A model generated the notes under the pieces. It did no database searches. It was not told where the DNA came from and saw only the letters and a list, made by a program, of their open reading frames with translations. This document shows positions 1 to 5,165 of a stretch of 10,070 nucleotides of DNA, one piece after another. The translations under genes were made by a program, and so were the position numbers. The DNA comes from an uncultured Clostridia bacterium (GTDB taxonomy: Bacteria > Bacillota > Clostridia > UBA1381): assembly GCA_934463455.1 (NCBI GenBank), contig CAKSJU010000082.1:1-10070 (forward strand), in the 5' to 3' direction. Every line of letters begins with the position of its first letter. The stretch's first letter is position 1.

Positions 1-48
1 CTTAAAGTGTGCAAAATTTTAGCGATATGCCAATACATAACTTTGAGT

Positions 49-77
49 ATTTTAACACAAAAACGGCAAAAAAGCAA
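49..77 (-). promoter_or_regulatory. Leftward sigma-A-like promoter
   Basis: On the minus strand, TTGCTT (77-72) is followed by a 17-bp spacer and TAAAAT (54-49). This is a good match to a housekeeping promoter that would transcribe leftwards out of the window. It suggests that the gene to the left is transcribed separately from ruvC rather than only by read-through. The transcribed gene itself is outside the window. Confidence 0.5.
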
Positions 78-96
78 GCGCAAAAACATTAAACCG

Positions 97-112
97 AATA
101 ACGGGAGTTATT
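97..112 (-). terminator. Weak hairpin after ruvC
   Basis: AATAAC (97-102) and GTTATT (107-112) form a 6-bp stem around a 4-base loop, with two further C-G pairs possible outside through a small bulge. It lies about 50 bp past the ruvC stop. The stem is A/T-rich and the following minus-strand sequence is only moderately T-rich, so this is at best a weak terminator. Confidence 0.25.
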
Positions 113-164
113 TTGGTTGTTTTGGGTGTTGTGGTTTTGGGATTTTCTTTTGTTAAATAAACGA

Positions 165-665
165 TTACAGCCTATTCAAATTCAATTCTTCATTCATTGT
201 ACTTGTATTGGCGTGGCATATTGCAACTGCGAGCGCATCGGCAGCGTCATCCGGCTTTGGTACAACATTCAAATTTAAAAGAGTTTTTACCATATGCTGT
301 ACCTGCTGTTTGTCGGCGCGGCCGTATCCGGCAACCGATTGCTTTATCTGAAGAGGTGTATATTCGTAAATCGGTATTCCTTTGTTGGCTGCGGACACTA
401 CCAAAACACCTCTCGCCTGAGCAACCGCAATGGCGGTTTTTGCATTGTTGTTGAAAAAAAGCTCCTCTATTGCTATGGCATCCGGCTTAAAACGCTCTAT
501 GCAATAATTTATATCGTCATAGATTGTTTTTAGTCTTAATGAGGTTGCTGTTTTTGCATGAGTCATTATTGCATCATATGCTATCGGTCTGAATTTATTT
601 CCCGTATATTCTATAATACCTACCCCTACTATTGCATATCCGGGGTCAATTCCTAAAATAATCAC
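165..665 (-). CDS. ruvC: Holliday junction resolvase RuvC
   Basis: RuvC is a dimeric, Mg2+-dependent endonuclease that cuts four-way Holliday junctions during recombinational repair, working with the RuvAB branch-migration motor. The 166-residue product has the normal family length and an RNase H-like fold signature. The N-terminal ILGIDPG motif holds Asp7. Glu67 sits in AIAIEELFF (63-71). The C-terminal PDDAADALA motif (138-146) holds Asp140 and Asp143. These are the four acidic catalytic positions known in the family. The start codon is GTG (665-663), preceded by a GGTGA Shine-Dalgarno at 677-673 with a 7-base gap. Placing the start here puts Asp7 exactly where the family has it. The gene is divergent from argG and has no ruvA directly after it in this window, unlike the common ruvCAB or yebC-ruvC clusters. 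Identification is secure. Confidence 0.96.
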   Translation of the reverse strand: MIILGIDPGYAIVGVGIIEYTGNKFRPIAYDAIMTHAKTATSLRLKTIYDDINYCIERFKPDAIAIEELFFNNNAKTAIAVAQARGVLVVSAANKGIPIYEYTPLQIKQSVAGYGRADKQQVQHMVKTLLNLNVVPKPDDAADALAVAICHANTSTMNEELNLNRL

Positions 666-709
666 TAAAAAATCACCGTCTTTTTTTAAAATTTTATCAC
701 ATTAGGATA

Positions 710-738
710 TTGCATAATTATTCTTTTTGATGTATAAT
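710..738 (+). promoter_or_regulatory. argG promoter
   Basis: TTGCAT (710-715), a 17-bp spacer and a perfect TATAAT (733-738) form a strong sigma-A-type promoter in the ruvC/argG divergent spacer. Transcription would start near 745 and give a leader of about 54 bases. The -10 box sits inside a 13-bp palindrome, TGTATAATATACA (731-743), and the -35 box overlaps a possible ArgR site. Confidence 0.75.
711..724 (+). promoter_or_regulatory. Possible ArgR (ARG box) operator
   Basis: TGCATAATTATTCT matches the known ARG-box core TGAATwwwwATTCA at 12 of 14 positions. It lies across the -35 element of the argG promoter, where a bound ArgR/AhrC repressor would block RNA polymerase when arginine is plentiful. 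In A/T-rich DNA such a match can occur by chance. No regulator gene is present in the window, so this is an inference from position and similarity. Confidence 0.4.
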
Positions 739-798
739 ATACACATAAAAGAAATTAATACATTTTAATTATACACTATTTAAGGAGGAAAATCAACA

Positions 799-2025
799 AT
801 GGCAAAAGAAAAAATTGTGTTGGCATATTCGGGCGGTCTTGATACTTCGATTATCATTTCGTGGCTTAAAGAGAATTATGACTGCGAAGTAATCGCTGTA
901 TGCGGAGACGTAGGACAAGGCAAGGAGACCGAAGGTCTTGAAGAAAGAGCTAAAAAAGCGGGAGCTTCAAAGCTTTATCTTGCAGATTTGAGGGATGAGT
1001 ATGTTGAGGATTTTATATTCCCGACATTAAAAGCAGGAGCTGTATATGAGGGTAAATACCTTTTGGGAACATCTCATGCACGTCCGATTATTGCGAAAAA
1101 ATTGGTAGAAGTTGCTCTTGCGGAAGGCGCAACTGCAATTTGCCACGGTGCAACGGGAAAAGGAAACGACCAGGTACGTTTTGAACTGACAATAAAAGCC
1201 CTTGCTCCGCAGCTTAAAATAATTGCTCCGTGGAGAATTTGGGATATTAAATCAAGAGAAGATGCTGTGGATTATGCACAGGCACATAACATAGAAATTC
1301 CGGTTACAAAAAAGGATTTGTATTCGAGAGACAGAAATATTTGGCATATAAGCCATGAGGGTATGGATCTTGAAGACCCGGCAAATGAGCCTCAGCTTGA
1401 TAATCTTTTAAAGCTTACAACTCCGCCGGAAAAAACTCCGGACGAGCCGAAGTATGTAACAATCGGTTTTGAAAAAGGCGTTCCCGTTTCGATAGACGGT
1501 GAAAAGCTTGCTCCGCGTCCGCTGGTTGAAAAACTTAATAAGCTGGGCGGCGAATACGGAATCGGTATTGCGGATATAACCGAAGACCGTTTGGTTGGAA
1601 TGAAATCAAGGGGCGTATATGAAACTCCGGGCGGTACGATTCTGTACTACGCATTGCAGGATTTGGAATATCTTTGCTTAGACCGTGATACGCAGAGCTT
1701 TAAAAGACAGGCAGCAATTAAATTTGCGGAGCTTGTATATGACGGTAAATGGTATACTCCTCTTCGCAAAGCACTTTCGGCTATGGTTGACTCAATGGAG
1801 GAGACTGTCAGCGGCGAAGTTAGGGTTAAGCTTTACAAAGGCAGTGTTACATCGGCAGGCTCGAAGAGCAAATATTCTCTTTATAACGAAGCTATTGCAA
1901 GCTTTGGCGACAGCCATGAGCTTTACAGTCATAAGGATGCCGAAGGCTTTATCAATTTGTTCGGATTGCCGCTTAAAGTAAGGGCAATGATGAATGAAAA
2001 AAACGGAGACAGTGAAATTAAATAA
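799..2025 (+). CDS. argG: Argininosuccinate synthase
   Basis: This cytosolic enzyme joins citrulline and aspartate, using ATP (to AMP and PPi), to make argininosuccinate, the second-last step of arginine synthesis. The 408-residue product is full length for the family (about 400). The N-terminal N-type ATP-binding motif AYSGGLDTS is at 9-17. The second family signature, GATGKGNDQVRFE, is at 117-129. YSRDRNIWHISHEG, also typical of the family, follows in the middle. The ATG at 799 is preceded by AAGGAGG (782-788) with a 10-base gap. The gene has its own promoter and is followed by a strong hairpin terminator before argH. argG and argH are therefore neighbours but may be transcribed separately. 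Identification is secure. Confidence 0.98.
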   Translation: MAKEKIVLAYSGGLDTSIIISWLKENYDCEVIAVCGDVGQGKETEGLEERAKKAGASKLYLADLRDEYVEDFIFPTLKAGAVYEGKYLLGTSHARPIIAKKLVEVALAEGATAICHGATGKGNDQVRFELTIKALAPQLKIIAPWRIWDIKSREDAVDYAQAHNIEIPVTKKDLYSRDRNIWHISHEGMDLEDPANEPQLDNLLKLTTPPEKTPDEPKYVTIGFEKGVPVSIDGEKLAPRPLVEKLNKLGGEYGIGIADITEDRLVGMKSRGVYETPGGTILYYALQDLEYLCLDRDTQSFKRQAAIKFAELVYDGKWYTPLRKALSAMVDSMEETVSGEVRVKLYKGSVTSAGSKSKYSLYNEAIASFGDSHELYSHKDAEGFINLFGLPLKVRAMMNEKNGDSEIK

Positions 2026-2032
2026 GTTATAC

Positions 2033-2065
2033 AAAAGGCGGTGTATAAAAAGTACACCGCCTTTT
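2033..2065 (+). terminator. Strong hairpin terminator after argG
   Basis: AAAAGGCGGTGTA (2033-2045) and its perfect reverse complement (2053-2065) form a 13-bp stem around a 7-base loop. It starts 7 bases after the argG stop. The stem has a G/C-rich core with A and T runs at its base, so it could terminate in either direction. The terminal T run is only four bases and forms part of the stem, so some read-through into argH is likely. Confidence 0.75.
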
Positions 2066-2074
2066 GAGGGGATA

Positions 2075-2136
2075 GCAAAAAGGTGTTTTAAAATAATAAA
2101 AAATATATACTGTTCAAGTAATATATGCCTTTTTGC
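2075..2136 (+). repeat. Inverted repeat in the argH leader
   Basis: GCAAAAAGG (2075-2083) and CCTTTTTGC (2128-2136) are perfect 9-bp inverted repeats separated by 44 bases of A/T-rich sequence, which itself contains a partial inverted repeat (ATATATAC against GTAATATAT). The left arm can also pair with the right arm of the upstream terminator (ACACC...TTTT with AAAA...GGTGT). The two hairpins could therefore be mutually exclusive. Function is not shown. Confidence 0.4.
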
Positions 2137-2164
2137 GTTCCGAACTTTTTTTAAACCTCTATTG

Positions 2165-2170
2165 TATAAT
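2165..2170 (+). promoter_or_regulatory. Probable argH -10 box
   Basis: A perfect TATAAT lies 24 bases upstream of the chosen argH start and after the argG terminator. No good -35 hexamer is found 16-18 bp upstream; that position reads GAACTT. The surrounding 14 bases (2163-2176) resemble the ARG-box core at 11 of 14 positions, so the site could be repressed by ArgR. Because the leader would be very short, argH may also depend on read-through from argG. Confidence 0.45.
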
Positions 2171-2178
2171 GATTTAGG

Positions 2179-2184
2179 AAAGGA
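2179..2184 (+). promoter_or_regulatory. argH ribosome binding site
   Basis: AAAGGA lies 9 bases before the ATG at 2194 and directly touches the in-frame ATG at 2185. This spacing, together with the conserved MAKLWGGRF N-terminus, favours 2194 as the real start. Confidence 0.65.
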
Positions 2185-2193
2185 ATGTATACT

Positions 2194-3570
2194 ATGGCAA
2201 AACTTTGGGGCGGGCGTTTTCAAAAAAATACCGATAAAAAAGTGGATGACTTTAATTCGTCAATAAGATTTGACAGCCGTATGTACAAGCAGGACATAAC
2301 GGGAAGTATAGCCCATGCCGAAATGCTTGGTAAGCAGGGCATTATATCGGAAGAAGATTCAAAAAAGATTGCGGACGGACTAAAGGGGATTTTATCCGAT
2401 ATAGAAAACGGTTTCATAAAATTTGAAATTGACGCGGAAGATATTCATATGAATGTAGAAAAAATTCTGACCGAGAGAATAGGCGAAGCGGGAAAACGGC
2501 TTCATACGGGCAGGAGCAGAAATGACCAGGTTGCCCTCGATATTCGTATGTATTTAAAAGATGAAACGGATGAGATAAAGAAAATGCTGCTGCATGCCGA
2601 GGATGTTATTTTGGAGCTTGCAAGTGAGCATGTCGAAACAATTATGCCGGGATATACTCATCTTCAAAAAGCGCAGCCTATTACCTTTGCGCATCATCTG
2701 TGCGCCTATGCCGAAATGCTTGCAAGGGATATAAGCCGTCTGGACGATTGCAGAAAAAGAACCGATGTAATGCCGCTCGGCTCGGGAGCTTTGGCAGGAA
2801 CAACATACCCTTTGGACAGGGAATTTGTAAAGGAAAAGCTCGGTTTTGCAAAGGTGAGCTTAAATTCTCTTGACGGAGTTTCCGACCGTGATTTTGTTAT
2901 TGAGCTTGCAGGCTGTTTGTCACTGATTATGATGCACCTCAGCAGATTTTCGGAGGAATTGATTTTGTGGTCAAGTCACGAATTTTCCTTTGTAGAAATG
3001 GACGACGCATTTTCTACCGGCTCATCTATTATGCCGCAAAAGAAAAATCCCGATGTGACAGAGCTTATAAGAGGAAAAACCGGCAGGGTATACGGACACT
3101 TGATGGGACTTTTAACAACAATGAAAGGACTTCCGCTTGCGTACAATAAAGATATGCAGGAGGATAAAGAGCCGATATTCGACGCGATAGATACAGTAAA
3201 GCTTTGCTTGCCGGTATTTTGCGATATGCTTGCGACTATGAAGGTCAACAAAGACAAAATGCTTTCGGGGGCAAAGGGCGGTTTTACAAATGCGACCGAC
3301 GCGGCGGATTATTTAGTTAAAAAAGGAATGCCGTTCCGCGAAGCACATTCGGTAATAGGTCAAATGGTTTTTTATGCAATAGAAAAAAATAAATCGCTTG
3401 ATGAATTAACCTTGGAAGAGCTTAAAAATTTCTCCGATGTTATAGACGGGGATTTTTATGAGGCGATAAGCCTGAAAACCTGCGTAAACGACAGAAAGGT
3501 TATCGGCGGGCCGGCGGTGGAAACCGTAAAAGCGGCAATATCCGCAATGAGAGCGCAGTTGGAAATATAA
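2194..3570 (+). CDS. argH: Argininosuccinate lyase
   Basis: ArgH is a cytosolic tetramer of the fumarase/aspartase superfamily. It splits argininosuccinate into arginine and fumarate, the last step of arginine synthesis. The 458-residue product is full length. Counting from the start at 2194, visible motifs are the N-terminal LWGGRF, HTGRSRNDQ (104-112), GYTHLQ (153-158, with His156) and the superfamily signature GSSIMPQKKNP (276-286), whose serine pair carries the catalytic base in this family. An in-frame ATG at 2185 would add three residues (MYT). It is disfavoured because the best Shine-Dalgarno directly abuts it, and because family members normally begin close to the KLWGGRF motif. The gene lies 168 bp after argG and on the same strand. 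Identification is secure; only the start is debatable. Confidence 0.97.
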   Translation: MAKLWGGRFQKNTDKKVDDFNSSIRFDSRMYKQDITGSIAHAEMLGKQGIISEEDSKKIADGLKGILSDIENGFIKFEIDAEDIHMNVEKILTERIGEAGKRLHTGRSRNDQVALDIRMYLKDETDEIKKMLLHAEDVILELASEHVETIMPGYTHLQKAQPITFAHHLCAYAEMLARDISRLDDCRKRTDVMPLGSGALAGTTYPLDREFVKEKLGFAKVSLNSLDGVSDRDFVIELAGCLSLIMMHLSRFSEELILWSSHEFSFVEMDDAFSTGSSIMPQKKNPDVTELIRGKTGRVYGHLMGLLTTMKGLPLAYNKDMQEDKEPIFDAIDTVKLCLPVFCDMLATMKVNKDKMLSGAKGGFTNATDAADYLVKKGMPFREAHSVIGQMVFYAIEKNKSLDELTLEELKNFSDVIDGDFYEAISLKTCVNDRKVIGGPAVETVKAAISAMRAQLEI

Positions 3571-3636
3571 TAATTTCATATTTAAATAAAGAGATGATGT
3601 GATTTTTTGCATTGTCTTTTTTTGTTATTTTTTAGC

Positions 3637-3664
3637 TAATTGTAAAACTCACATTTTACAATTA
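3637..3664 (+). terminator. A/T-rich hairpin after argH, possible terminator
   Basis: TAATTGTAAAA (3637-3647) and TTTTACAATTA (3654-3664) form a perfect 11-bp stem with a 6-base loop. It is 66 bp past the argH stop, and a run of six T appears at 3675-3680. The stem has few G/C pairs and the T run is displaced by about 10 bases, so termination would be weak. It could instead be a protein-binding palindrome for the downstream operon. Confidence 0.4.
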
Positions 3665-3670
3665 ACTATT

Positions 3671-3699
3671 ATTATTTTTTCGAAAGACGAAAAAGTAAT
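3671..3699 (+). repeat. Inverted repeat upstream of the transporter operon
   Basis: ATTATTTTTTCG (3671-3682) pairs with CGAAAAAGTAAT (3688-3699) at 11 of 12 positions, the exception being a G-T wobble, around a 5-base centre. It overlaps the first copy of the direct repeat described separately. It could be an operator half or a continuation of the argH terminator region. Confidence 0.4.
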
Positions 3700-3715
3700 A
3701 AAAAAAGACGAAAAA
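3683..3715 (+). repeat. Paired 12-bp direct repeats, likely activator site
   Basis: AAAGACGAAAAA occurs at 3683-3694 and again at 3704-3715, exactly 21 bp apart (two DNA turns). The second copy ends 5 bp before the -35 box of the next operon. Same-face tandem sites just upstream of a -35 are typical for AraC-type regulators, including the response regulators that often control Clostridia sugar importers. No regulator gene is in the window, so the identity of the binding protein is unknown. Confidence 0.5.
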
Positions 3716-3720
3716 TTCTA

Positions 3721-3750
3721 TTGAAAAAAAAGCGTCCGAAAGATTATAAT
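3721..3750 (+). promoter_or_regulatory. Promoter of the sugar-import operon
   Basis: TTGAAA (3721-3726), an 18-bp spacer and a perfect TATAAT (3745-3750) form a sigma-A-type promoter. Transcription would start near 3757, giving a leader of about 30 bases before the start at 3786. No other good promoter was found in the short gaps between the five following genes, so this one probably serves the whole operon. Confidence 0.7.
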
Positions 3751-3772
3751 AGATATATAAAATTGGAAGCAT

Positions 3773-3778
3773 GGGAAG
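3773..3778 (+). promoter_or_regulatory. Ribosome binding site deciding the first binding-protein start
   Basis: GGGAAG lies 7 bases before the ATG at 3786. The alternative in-frame ATG at 3771 has its nearest purine-rich motif (GGAAG, 3765-3769) only one base away. The later start also leaves a standard lipoprotein signal peptide. Confidence 0.6.
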
Positions 3779-3785
3779 ATTGCGT

Positions 3786-5138
3786 ATGAAAAAAGATTTT
3801 ATTATAAGTATAATTTTAATTGTTGCCGTAGCGGCGGCATGCCTTTCGGGATGTGATGCAAAGCTTGCGAGTGAAGCTGTTGCGGAGGATAAGGTACATA
3901 TAAGTTTTTCCTTTTGGGAGCCGAGTGTAGACAATAATCTTGAAAAAGGACTTGAAGCCGTAATAACAAATTATAAAAAAATTCATCCGGAGGTTGAAAT
4001 TGAGCTTATTTCAAAACCGGTCAGCGGGTATCAGGAATGGATGAAAGAACAGTTTGCGGCAAATAATGCACCGACAATAGAAAGTAACCATACCTCCAGC
4101 ATAGTGGATCAGTACAATCAAGGTCTTGTATATGACTTTAAAGAGGAGCTTGATAAGGTCAACGAATATGACGGGGTTATCTGGCGAGAGGAATTTTCGG
4201 AAAAAAAGCTGCAGCAGGCACATAACAGAATTTCATTGCCGTGGTTTGATTTGGGTGTTGCGTATTACTACAATAAAAATATATACAGCGAATTGGGATT
4301 AAGCGTACCAGAAACATGGAACGAATTTATGGCAAACTGCGAAGCGATTAAAAACAGCGGAAAAAATCCGATAGCGCTTATGGCGCAAAAAAGAGACGCA
4401 GTTACGTGGCTGAGGTGGTACATAGAAACCGGATTGGTAAATGAGCTTGTTTTTCGGGGCAAGAAAATAGATGCGGACGGTAATAAAAATATTACAACCG
4501 AGGAAATGAAAGAGGCGGTAAGAAACGGAACATTTGATGTTACAAAGGGCGAATACAGAAAAGCGTTGGAAATGCTTTTAAATGAGTATGTAAGATACAG
4601 CGGATATGCCGAAAAGGCAATTGAATTGGACGAAACGGAAGCAAAACAGGAATTCCTGATCGGTAATGCGGCTCACATTATGTCGGGAAGCTGGGATATG
4701 AAAAGCTTCACCGATAACAAAGCCGAGGGAGTCGAAATCGGAGCCTTCAGCCTGCCGGTATTTACCGAAGAAAATACCGAGTGGGTCGGAGATATTCCCT
4801 TTATCGGAGGTGTACAATCCATTGCGATAACAAACTCCGCCGATGAAGAACAAAAAGCGGCCGCAATGAATTTTTTGAAATTTTTGTTTTCGGAAGAACA
4901 ATATAAATTGTTTTATGAAACAACTCTGCAAATGCCGACAATGAAAGGTTTTGACATTGAGGAAAAATACGAGCCGTTCCAGGCAAGTGGCTGGGGAGCA
5001 CATACATATTATATGTTAGACGAAGCCGAGAACGAAACTATCGTGGATATTATGTCGGGGGTTGACATTGATATTGACGAGATGATTAAAAAAATACAGG
5101 AAGAGAATTATGAAGCAGCAATAAGGAATAAAAAATAG
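3786..5138 (+). CDS. Sugar ABC transporter solute-binding lipoprotein 1
   Basis: This is a family-1 (CUT1-type) extracellular solute-binding protein. It would be lipid-anchored on the outer face of the membrane and deliver a sugar or oligosaccharide to a permease pair. From the start at 3786 it has 450 residues. The signal peptide carries KK, a hydrophobic core and an LSGC lipobox (20-23), so Cys23 should be lipidated. The mature part begins with ISFSFWEPS and shows typical CUT1 features such as YYYNKNIYSELGLSVPETWNEF and an MSGSWDM motif (299-305). At 229-240 lies an EF-hand-like loop (Asp229, Asp231, Asn233, Ile236, Thr237, Glu240) that may bind calcium. Calcium sites are known in some polysaccharide-fragment binding proteins of this fold. 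An ATG at 3771 would add five residues (MGRLR). It is the first gene of a five-gene operon. The substrate is unknown, and the protein looks distinct from the second binding protein further down. Confidence 0.93.
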   Translation: MKKDFIISIILIVAVAAACLSGCDAKLASEAVAEDKVHISFSFWEPSVDNNLEKGLEAVITNYKKIHPEVEIELISKPVSGYQEWMKEQFAANNAPTIESNHTSSIVDQYNQGLVYDFKEELDKVNEYDGVIWREEFSEKKLQQAHNRISLPWFDLGVAYYYNKNIYSELGLSVPETWNEFMANCEAIKNSGKNPIALMAQKRDAVTWLRWYIETGLVNELVFRGKKIDADGNKNITTEEMKEAVRNGTFDVTKGEYRKALEMLLNEYVRYSGYAEKAIELDETEAKQEFLIGNAAHIMSGSWDMKSFTDNKAEGVEIGAFSLPVFTEENTEWVGDIPFIGGVQSIAITNSADEEQKAAAMNFLKFLFSEEQYKLFYETTLQMPTMKGFDIEEKYEPFQASGWGAHTYYMLDEAENETIVDIMSGVDIDIDEMIKKIQEENYEAAIRNKK

Positions 5139-5165
5139 ACGTATAAAAAGAAACGGAGGATTCAC

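Larger units (their letters stand above)
1..164. other. Non-coding flank downstream of ruvC
   Basis: No convincing coding region is seen here. On the minus strand, downstream of the ruvC stop, there is a C/A-rich stretch (G/T-rich on the plus strand, about 111-142), a weak hairpin, and then a leftward promoter-like element. A minus-strand ATG at 38-36 opens 12 codons that run off the window edge, but it has no recognisable ribosome binding site, so it is not called as a gene. The usual ruvC-ruvA-ruvB order would put ruvA to the left, but its start is not visible. Confidence 0.6.

Noticed and set aside
1..38. Minus-strand ATG opening 12 codons that run off the left edge
   Set aside because: It lies just downstream of a promoter-like element but has no Shine-Dalgarno and too few codons to judge. 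Not called as a gene.
115..141. Possible two-layer G-quadruplex on the plus strand (GG, GGG, GG, GGG runs)
   Set aside because: Only two-tier runs with uneven loops in a G/T-rich stretch; too weak and too common to claim a function.
197..533. Plus-strand reading frames opposite ruvC
   Set aside because: They are antisense shadows of a fully supported ruvC, with no ribosome binding sites and no recognisable protein features.
753..770. AATTAA / TTAATT inverted repeat in the argG leader
   Set aside because: A 6-bp stem of only A and T pairs in A/T-rich DNA is expected by chance; no riboswitch or attenuator structure is apparent.
2137..2145. Palindrome GTTCCGAAC followed by seven T
   Set aside because: The one-base centre is too small for an RNA hairpin, so it is not a terminator; a 9-bp palindrome alone does not support an operator call.
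1792..2266. Open frames across the argG-argH junction on both strands
   Set aside because: They run through the terminator hairpin and promoter region, lack family features, and overlap the two well-supported genes.
4578..5007. Minus-strand frames within the first binding-protein gene
   Set aside because: No start signals or protein features; the opposite strand encodes a complete lipoprotein.
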